NCBI GenBank assembly: GCA_023388435.1
Contig: JAEWGG010000033.1
Span: 1 to 64,000, forward strand
Length of the DNA: 64,000 nucleotides
Origin: Bacillota bacterium
Lineage (GTDB): Bacteria > Bacillota > Clostridia > Saccharofermentanales > Fastidiosipilaceae
Direction: 5' to 3'
Below are positions 31,784 through 38,800 of the stretch, piece by piece (position 1 is the stretch's first letter; the number at the start of each line of letters is the position of its first letter). The notes under the pieces are model-generated. The model was not told where the DNA came from. It was given only the letters and a program-made list of their open reading frames with translations, and made no database searches. The translations under genes were made by a program, and so were the position numbers.

Positions 31784-32650
31784 ATGAAACGTCTTGTTAG
31801 CAGTCTTTGCATCGCCCTGATCAGCCTGGGCAGTCTCGCTGCCTGTGGGGGCGGTCAGAGTTCTGAGGTAAATAAGCCCCAAACAGAACTTAGCAAACTG
31901 GCTGGTCCTGAGGACCTGAAGCAGGTTCAGATCGCCGTCCAGCGTGGCACAGTCGGTGAGACCCTGGCCCAGGAGCTCCTGGGAGATAAGGCTCAGGATC
32001 AGCTGCTCAGCTTTGAACTTTACCCCCAGGCCATCGAGGCCCTGAAACAGCACAAGGTCCAGGCCATCATCATGGACGAGAAGCCCGCCCAGGCCTACTT
32101 GTCCAGTAATAAGGACAGCCTCATGATCCTGCCTGAGCCGATTCAGGAAGAGTCCTACGCCATCGGCATTAAAAAGGGCAACAGCGAATTGAAGCAGGCT
32201 GTGGACAAGGCCCTGAAAGAGCTGAAGAGCAATGGGGAGCTGGAGAAGATCTTTGCCAAATATGAGGGCAAGGAGCAGACGGAACTGGCGGCGTTTAAGG
32301 CCAGTGACATCGACCTCAATCCCGAAGGAAAGAAGGGGAGTCTGATCGTCGGCTTGAAGCCGGACTTCCCACCCTATGAGTACCTGGATTCGCAGGGGGG
32401 CTATCTGGGCATCGACGTGGAGCTCTCGGCGGCCCTGGCCAAGGCCCTGGACTACAAGCTGGAATTCCGCAACATGGCTTTTGACGCCCTCCCGGCGGCC
32501 CTCAACGCGGGGCAGGTGGATCTGATCTGCTCGGGTCTGACCGTCACCGAGGAGCGCCTGAAGAATATGGATTTCTCGGAAGTCTATTATGAGGGGGCCA
32601 AGCAGGTGGCCCTCATCCTGAAGGCGAATTACGCGGGGGTGAAGCAGTGA
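31784..32650 (+). CDS. Amino-acid ABC binding lipoprotein with circularly permuted SBP_bac_3 fold
   Basis: A 288-residue lipoprotein (lipobox LAAC). In family-3 binding proteins the chain starts with lobe I (VGTxPDFPPYEY ... TEERxxxVDFS) and continues into lobe II (LKxxxIAVQRGT ... KALKELKxxG). Here the order is reversed: residues about 39-162 are the usual second half (EDLKQVQIAVQRGTVGETLA, QAIIMDEKPAQAYL, YAIGIKKGNSELKQAVDKAL, IFAKYEG), then a ~22-residue linker, then residues about 185-280 are the usual first half (LIVGLKPDFPPYEYLDSQGG, MAFDALPAALNAGQVDLICS, LTVTEERLKNMDFSEVYYEG). Each half occurs once. RBS GGAGG; the permease start overlaps the stop. Polar amino acid uptake is the likely role. 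Confidence 0.92.
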   Translation: MKRLVSSLCIALISLGSLAACGGGQSSEVNKPQTELSKLAGPEDLKQVQIAVQRGTVGETLAQELLGDKAQDQLLSFELYPQAIEALKQHKVQAIIMDEKPAQAYLSSNKDSLMILPEPIQEESYAIGIKKGNSELKQAVDKALKELKSNGELEKIFAKYEGKEQTELAAFKASDIDLNPEGKKGSLIVGLKPDFPPYEYLDSQGGYLGIDVELSAALAKALDYKLEFRNMAFDALPAALNAGQVDLICSGLTVTEERLKNMDFSEVYYEGAKQVALILKANYAGVKQ

Positions 32651-33468
32651 GCCGGACCACTCTGGGCCGGCGCGGACAGAGCTGGGCCAGTGTCCTGATC
32701 TGGCCACTCTGCTTCCTGGGCCTGCTGCTCATGATTCTCCCTGGGCCGCTGTTTCAGGTCTCTTCCTGGCACTTGTTGGCCCAGCGTTTCCAGCAGAACT
32801 TTCTGGAACAGGGACGTTACTGGCTACTGATTAAAGGCCTGGGCAACACGCTGCTGATCACCCTCGGCGCAACCCTGATGGGCATAGTCCTCGGTCTCAT
32901 GATGAGCCTTTTTCGCGTCCTGCACCAGGCCAATGGCCGCTTTGCCTTTTTGGACGCCCTGGCCCAGGCCTATGTCACCGTAATCCGTGGTACGCCGATC
33001 ATGGTGCAGCTGCTGATCTGGTATTTCACGATTTTTTCTTCACTCCGCCACGTGAATGGGGTGGCCCTGGCCATCCTGGCCTTCGGTGTGAACTCCGGGG
33101 CCTACGTCGCCGAGATTTTTCGTGCCGGTATTCAGTCCATTGACGGGGGACAGATGGAGGCGGGCCGTTCTCTGGGTCTGAGCTACGCCCGAAGCATGCG
33201 CCGCATCATCCTGCCACAGGTCCTGCGCCAGAGTCTGCCCGTGCTGATCAACGAGTTCATCGCCCTCCTGAAGGAGACGTCCATCGCCGGTTACGTGGCC
33301 GTGGATGAGCTGACCCGCGCGGCCCAGAATATCCAGAATCTGACCCTTGAGAGCAGCCAGCCCCTGCTCATGGCCGCCCTGATTTACCTGCTGATTGTCG
33401 TCAGTCTGACGGCCCTGGTCAAGCGCATCGAAAGGGGGTTCCAACGCAGTGAACGCCAAGCCGCATAA
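32647..33468 (+). CDS. Amino-acid ABC transporter permease (HisM family)
   Basis: A 273-residue membrane protein of the polar-amino-acid type: an extra N-terminal helix (about 15-37), then five core helices. GNTLLITLGATLMGIVLG and RGTPIMVQLLIWYF are family marks, and GGQMEAGRSLGLSYARSMRRIILPQ is the EAA loop that docks the ATPase. The GTG start overlaps the binding-protein stop (GTGA). No second permease gene is present, so it should form a homodimer. Confidence 0.95.
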   Translation: MSRTTLGRRGQSWASVLIWPLCFLGLLLMILPGPLFQVSSWHLLAQRFQQNFLEQGRYWLLIKGLGNTLLITLGATLMGIVLGLMMSLFRVLHQANGRFAFLDALAQAYVTVIRGTPIMVQLLIWYFTIFSSLRHVNGVALAILAFGVNSGAYVAEIFRAGIQSIDGGQMEAGRSLGLSYARSMRRIILPQVLRQSLPVLINEFIALLKETSIAGYVAVDELTRAAQNIQNLTLESSQPLLMAALIYLLIVVSLTALVKRIERGFQRSERQAA

Positions 33469-34252
33469 ATCCGCTCCGGCCGCACAGGAGCAAGCTGAGA
33501 GTCGGAAGGACCAGCCGCTGCTGGAAGTCCGCAATCTGCATAAGTCTTTCGGGGACCTCCAGGTGCTCCGGGGCCTGGACTGCCGGGTCTACCCAGGTGA
33601 GGTCCTGGCCATCATCGGCCCCTCAGGCTCAGGGAAGAGCAGCTTCCTCCGCTGTCTGAATCGCCTTGACCAGGCTGAGAAGGGGGCTGTTTACTTCCGT
33701 GGCCAGGACGTCTTGAAGGCCAGGGAAAAAGAGCTGAATCAGCTGCGCCAGCACATGGGGATGGTCTTTCAGCACTTTAATCTCTTTCCCCACCTGTCGG
33801 TGGTGGAGAACCTCTGCCTCGCCCCACAGGAACTCCGACTCATGGGGGCCCAGGAGGCCCGGGAGGAGGCCATGAAGCAGCTGCGGGCCGTAGGGCTTGA
33901 AGCCAAGGCTGAGGCCTATCCCAAGCAGTTGTCGGGAGGCCAGAAGCAGCGGGTGGCCATCGCCCGCGCCCTCATGCTCCAGCCCGACCTCCTGCTTTTT
34001 GACGAGCCCACGTCGGCCCTTGATCCTGAGATGGTTCAGGAGGTCCTAAATGTCATGCAGGGCCTGGCCCAGGAGGGGATGACCATGCTCGTGGTCACCC
34101 ATGAGATGCACTTCGCCCGCCAGGTCGCCAGCCGCGTCCTTTTTATGGATGAGGGACTGATTGTGGAGGAGGGGACGCCGGAGCAGATTTTTACCCAGCC
34201 CAGACAGGAGCGCACACGGGCCTTCTTGTCCCGTCTCAGCCCTCGCACCTAG
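33449..34252 (+). CDS. Amino-acid ABC transporter ATPase (GlnQ/HisP type)
   Basis: A 267-residue ATPase: Walker A GPSGSGKSS (from residue 57), Q-loop FQHFNLFPHLSVVENL, signature LSGGQKQRV, Walker B LLLFDEPTSALDPEMV, switch VTHEMHFAR, the classic polar amino acid ATPase pattern. The GTG start at 33449 has AAAGGGGG before it and overlaps the permease gene by 20 bp. A 24-residue polar N-terminal extension precedes the fold. With the permuted binding protein and the permease it completes a three-gene importer. Confidence 0.95.
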   Translation: MNAKPHKSAPAAQEQAESRKDQPLLEVRNLHKSFGDLQVLRGLDCRVYPGEVLAIIGPSGSGKSSFLRCLNRLDQAEKGAVYFRGQDVLKAREKELNQLRQHMGMVFQHFNLFPHLSVVENLCLAPQELRLMGAQEAREEAMKQLRAVGLEAKAEAYPKQLSGGQKQRVAIARALMLQPDLLLFDEPTSALDPEMVQEVLNVMQGLAQEGMTMLVVTHEMHFARQVASRVLFMDEGLIVEEGTPEQIFTQPRQERTRAFLSRLSPRT

Positions 34253-34394
34253 TTTTGTAAGAAGTATAGGTAAAATCAGCCTATGCTCCGCTCTTTTTGT
34301 GCCAGCAGGGGATAAACGTGTTAGAATGTGATAAAACATTAAATCCTTTCGCCCCCGTCTGTTCTATAGCGGGGAGGAGAGAAGAGGAGGTCAC

Positions 34395-35570
34395 ATGTCT
34401 GACAAGAAGCAAATCGCCCTCGATAAGCACCGTGAGTGGAGAGGCAAGGTTGAAGTCATCGCCAAGGCTCCAGTAGGTAGCCGTGAAGAGCTGGCCATCG
34501 CCTATACCCCAGGTGTCGCTGAGCCCTGTTTGGAAATTTCTAAGGACGTCGACAAGTCCTACGAGTACACGCGCCGCTGGAACCTGGTTGCGGTCGTCAC
34601 GGACGGCACGGCCGTCCTGGGACTGGGAGATATCGGTCCCGAAGCTGGCATGCCGGTAATGGAAGGTAAGTGCGCCCTGTTTAAGGCCTTCGGCGACGTC
34701 GACGCCTTCCCGCTCTGCGTGCGGTCCAAGGATGCGGACGAGATCGTGCGGACCATCGAGCTGCTGGCCGGCTCCTTCGGTGGCGTAAACCTGGAGGACA
34801 TCTCCGCCCCCCGCTGTTTCGAAATTGAGCGCAAGCTCAAGGAGCGCTGTGATATCCCGATCTTCCACGACGACCAGCACGGAACCGCCGTAGTCACCCT
34901 GGCGGGGCTGATCAACGCCCTGCGCGTGGTCGGCAAGAAGCTGGAGGAGGTCCGGGTCGTGATCAACGGCGCCGGAGCCGCGGCCATCGCCATCACGAAG
35001 TTGCTGATCGCCTGTGGTCTGCGCCATGTGGTGCTCTGCGACCGTAAGGGTGCTGTCTATGCGGGGCGCGAGGGCCTGAATGAGGCCAAGGAAGAGATTG
35101 CCGCGCTGACGAACCAGGAGCGCCAGGCTGGCCAGCTGGTCGACGTCATCAAGGGTGCCGACGTCTTTATCGGTGTTTCCGCCCCAGGCGTGCTGACTGA
35201 GGAAATGGTCAAGACCATGGCTGAGAAGGCCGTCGTCTTCGCCTGCGCGAACCCCGTTCCGGAGATCTACCCCGACCAGGCCAAGGCCGCCGGGGCCGCC
35301 GTTGTCGCCACCGGGCGCTCGGACTTCCCGAACCAGATCAACAACGTGCTGGTCTTCCCGGGTGTCTTCCGCGGCGCTCTGGACGTCCGTGCGAAGGACA
35401 TCAATGATGAGATGAAAATCGCTGCCGCCTACGCCATCGCCGAGCTGATTTCTGAGGCTGAGGTGGGCCCGGAGAACATCATCCCCGAGGCCTTCGATCC
35501 CCGGGTCAAGGACGCTGTGGCCGAGGCGGTCGCAGAGGCGGCCCGCAAGAGCGGCGTGGCTCGTATCTGA
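34395..35570 (+). CDS. NAD(P)-dependent malic enzyme
   Basis: A 391-residue, short-form malic enzyme that converts malate to pyruvate and CO2. Family motifs: AYTPGVAEPC (catalytic Tyr region), LGLGDIGPEAGMPVMEGK with the active lysine, FHDDQHGTAVVTLAGL (metal-binding Asp pair), NAD site INGAGAAAIAITKLL, and ACANPVPEIYP. RBS GAGGAGGTCAC. It stands alone between terminators; a TAGAAT box at 34322-34327 may be its -10. Cofactor preference is not clear from sequence. Confidence 0.96.
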   Translation: MSDKKQIALDKHREWRGKVEVIAKAPVGSREELAIAYTPGVAEPCLEISKDVDKSYEYTRRWNLVAVVTDGTAVLGLGDIGPEAGMPVMEGKCALFKAFGDVDAFPLCVRSKDADEIVRTIELLAGSFGGVNLEDISAPRCFEIERKLKERCDIPIFHDDQHGTAVVTLAGLINALRVVGKKLEEVRVVINGAGAAAIAITKLLIACGLRHVVLCDRKGAVYAGREGLNEAKEEIAALTNQERQAGQLVDVIKGADVFIGVSAPGVLTEEMVKTMAEKAVVFACANPVPEIYPDQAKAAGAAVVATGRSDFPNQINNVLVFPGVFRGALDVRAKDINDEMKIAAAYAIAELISEAEVGPENIIPEAFDPRVKDAVAEAVAEAARKSGVARI

Positions 35571-35645
35571 GCCTTTCCCGCCCCTCCCGGCGCGGGAGTC
35601 CACAGTGGCGGACCCACGTGCTGCGAACTGAGCTTTTAAAGATGG

Positions 35646-35680
35646 AGAGGAGTTCTGGCTGGACCAGGGCTCCTCTTTTT
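35646..35680 (+). terminator. Terminator of the malic enzyme gene
   Basis: GAGGAG (35647-35652) pairs with CTCCTC (35670-35675), enclosing a second stem CTGG/CCAG, followed by five Ts. The 299 bp between the two genes otherwise hold only the GH101 control region. Confidence 0.8.
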
Positions 35681-35727
35681 CTGTGCAGTTTATTTAAGAA
35701 CGGGCTATTTAAACGGGTCTATTTGCC

Positions 35728-35776
35728 TAAACTTGCTCCTGCTTTTAGTAAACTTGCGCTGGACCTTTGGTAGAAT
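35728..35776 (+). promoter_or_regulatory. Direct repeats and -10 box upstream of the GH101 gene
   Basis: TAAACTTGC occurs at 35728-35736 and 35749-35757, exactly 21 bp (two helical turns) apart, upstream of a TAGAAT -10-like box (35771-35776). No good -35 box is present, a layout typical of activator-dependent promoters. Confidence 0.4.
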
Positions 35777-35869
35777 CGAAGTGAAATTTGTCGATCTTGG
35801 AGAAAGCTGGGCCAGACGCCCCGCCAGACCCGACAGACTGCCGCTGAAGCGGAGGATAAGGAGAGGATT

Positions 35870-38800
35870 ATGTTCAAGAGGCATCGGAACTTAGTGCGGC
35901 TGGCAGCCGTCCTACTCACGGCTAGTATGGGTCTGACCCTGTTCCCACATGCGGGCCTCCTCCAGGCCGGGGAGCTTGTGTCTGCTCCGTCCCAGTCCTT
36001 GAGTCTGGAGTCTGAGCAGGGGGAGGCTGGCGCTAATAGCTCCGCGCCTGCTCCTGACTTAGGAGAAAGTCCGTCCGCAGAGGCGAGCCCAGTCCAGTCT
36101 GAGACAGGGAGCACGGGGGAGAATAGCGCGGCATCAGAGCGGGGAAGGGACGAGGAGCTGAGGGACTCGGGCGAGACCGAAGCTCAGGAAGAGCCTGGCA
36201 GGTCTGCTGCACTTGAGACGCCGACAGTGGCTCTGAGCTCCGGGACAGAGGCTGAGCAGAGCGCCCAGGAGGCCCGTTCGCGCCGGCGCCGCGAGGCCGC
36301 CCAGACCACGCCAGAATGGACTTTGGATCCAGCTGCGGAGAAGGGCGATGAGACTCTCAGCCTGGAGGAGGGCTGGTGGCGCTTCGCCTCGAGCAGTAAG
36401 AATGGCAATAGTACGACGAACCCGGCCCAGTATCCGGCCATCGCCATTTTCAAGAACGAATATGACTTCAGTCAGGCGGGACAGCTGGAGCTGACAATTA
36501 AAGCCAACAAGGCGGGCACGAGCAACCGCTTTGGCTTTTATCTGGGTTATAAGGACCCCAATAACGGCCTCTTCATCGGCTATGATGCAGCCGGCTGGTT
36601 CTGGCAGCGCTACGGGGCCGACGGCCAGTGGATGCAGGGCGCGCGAACAGCTGCCCCCGCAGCCCAGTCCGAGCAGCAGATTCAGATCAGCTGGGATGGG
36701 GCGAAGGCCACGCTGCTCATCGACCAGGAGAAGGCCCTCGAGGTGGACTACAGCTCGATGAAAAATCTCTCCAGGAAGCTGGCCATCAAGGGCGGTACCT
36801 ACGGCAGCGACAATACGGATGTATCCATACGCGCCACGGAGCAGGCCCCGCCTGCCACGGAGGAGCCCGCCACTCCGGCGAAGCTCATCGCCCCCGAGGA
36901 CATGGAGGTCCTGCAGAATGCGGAGCTCAGAGTCAATGTTTTTAAGAAGTTTCCCCTCGCCGTCGACTATGAGCTGCTACAACTCGGCAAGAAAAAGTTC
37001 CACGGCCAGGTTCTGGACCAGCGGCTGGTCGCCATCAATGGCCAGAGCGTGGAACTTGGGGATGCCGAGGTCCAGTACAGCCGGGTCTCAGATGTGGAGG
37101 CCCAGTACATACTGACGGTGAAGCAGGCCGAACAGCAGATAGATGCCCAGGTCACAGCCAGGCTCCGCTTGGAGGGACGGGCCCTGCACTTCGACATCAC
37201 GGCGATTGAGAACAAGGCTGGAGAGGAGCATCCAGTACAGACCCTCAGCTTTCCCCAGCAGAGCCTGATTTCCATTCGCAGCAATCAGGCGGGGGCCCAG
37301 TTCAGCGGGGCCCTGATGAGCTCCGATACGACGAAGCCTGGCGATGAGCACTTCAGCTTGCAAAAAAACACAGAGATGAGGGATAGGGATTATACCTACG
37401 CCTTCATCTCCGCTGACGGCCTGTCCGCAGGACTCTGGTCGAACTCCGAGCACGACGGTCGCGCCGTGGCCGCCCCGGTGCGCGGCGGCTCCCAGAACAC
37501 CCGTATCATGGCCAGCACCCAGCAGGTCGAGGGGGAGCAGTCCCTCGGCCTGACTTCCGCACCGTGGTTCTACCACCGGCGGGTGAAGGACTCGCGTGGG
37601 CGGAGCTATATCGTCCCTGAGACCGACATGCCGAAGTCTGCGGTGATTTTTGCCGCCGACGAGAACGGGGATGGACAGGTCAACTGGCAGGATGGCGCTG
37701 TGGCCTACCGCAGCATTATGAATAATCCTTACAAGTCCGAGGAGGTGCCTGAACTGGTGGCCTGGCGCATTGCCATGAACTTCGGCTCCCACGCCCAAAA
37801 CCCCTTCCTGACCACCCTCGACAATGTGAAAAAGGTCGCCCTGCACACCGACGGGCTCGGCCAGTCGGTCCTGCTTAAGGGTTACGGCAGTGAGGGCCAC
37901 GATTCGGGCCACCCCGACTATGGGGACATCGGCTTCCGCATCGGCGGGGCCAAGGATATGAATACGCTGATGCGTGAGGGGCGCAAGCTCGGCGCACGCT
38001 TCGGCGTCCATGTCAACGCCAGTGAAATGTATCCGGAGGCTAAGGCTTTTAGCGATGAGCTCGTGCGCCGCCGCGCGGACGGCAGTTTGAGCTACGGCTG
38101 GAACTGGCTGGATCAGGGAATAGGTATCGACGGCATCTACGACCTGGCTACAGGGGCCCGTGAGCAGCGCTTTCAGGAACTTAAAGACCAGGTTGGCGAC
38201 CACATGGACTTCATCTATCTGGACGTCTGGGGCAACCTGACTTCTTCTGGCTCCGAGGACTCCTGGGAAACCCGTAAGATGTCCAAGATGATCAATGACC
38301 GCGGCTGGAGAATGACCACGGAGTGGGGCCCTGGAAATGAGTACGACTCCACCTTCCAGCACTGGGCCACCGATCTGACCTACGGCGGCAAGGGCTTCAA
38401 GGGCGCCAACTCACAGATCATGCGCTTCCTGCGCAACCACCAGAAAGACAGCTGGGTGGGGGACTATCCCAGTTATGGAGGAGCGGCCAACGCCCCCCTG
38501 CTCGGTGGCTATAACATGAAGGATTTCGAGGGTTGGCAGGGTCGTAATGACTACGACGCGTACATTAAAAACCTTTATACCCACGACTTGAGCACGAAGT
38601 TTATCCAGCACTTCCAGATTCAGCGCTGGGTGAACAATCCGCTGCTGGCCTCTACCGCTGAGGATCCGAAGAGCAATGGGGGCAATGAGGAAATCACCTT
38701 GGCGGACAGGCAGGGCAACAGCCTGGTGATCCGCCGTGGCTCCAACGACCAGGGCAGCAGCGACTACCGCCTGCGCGAGATGCTGCTCAACGGTAAGACT

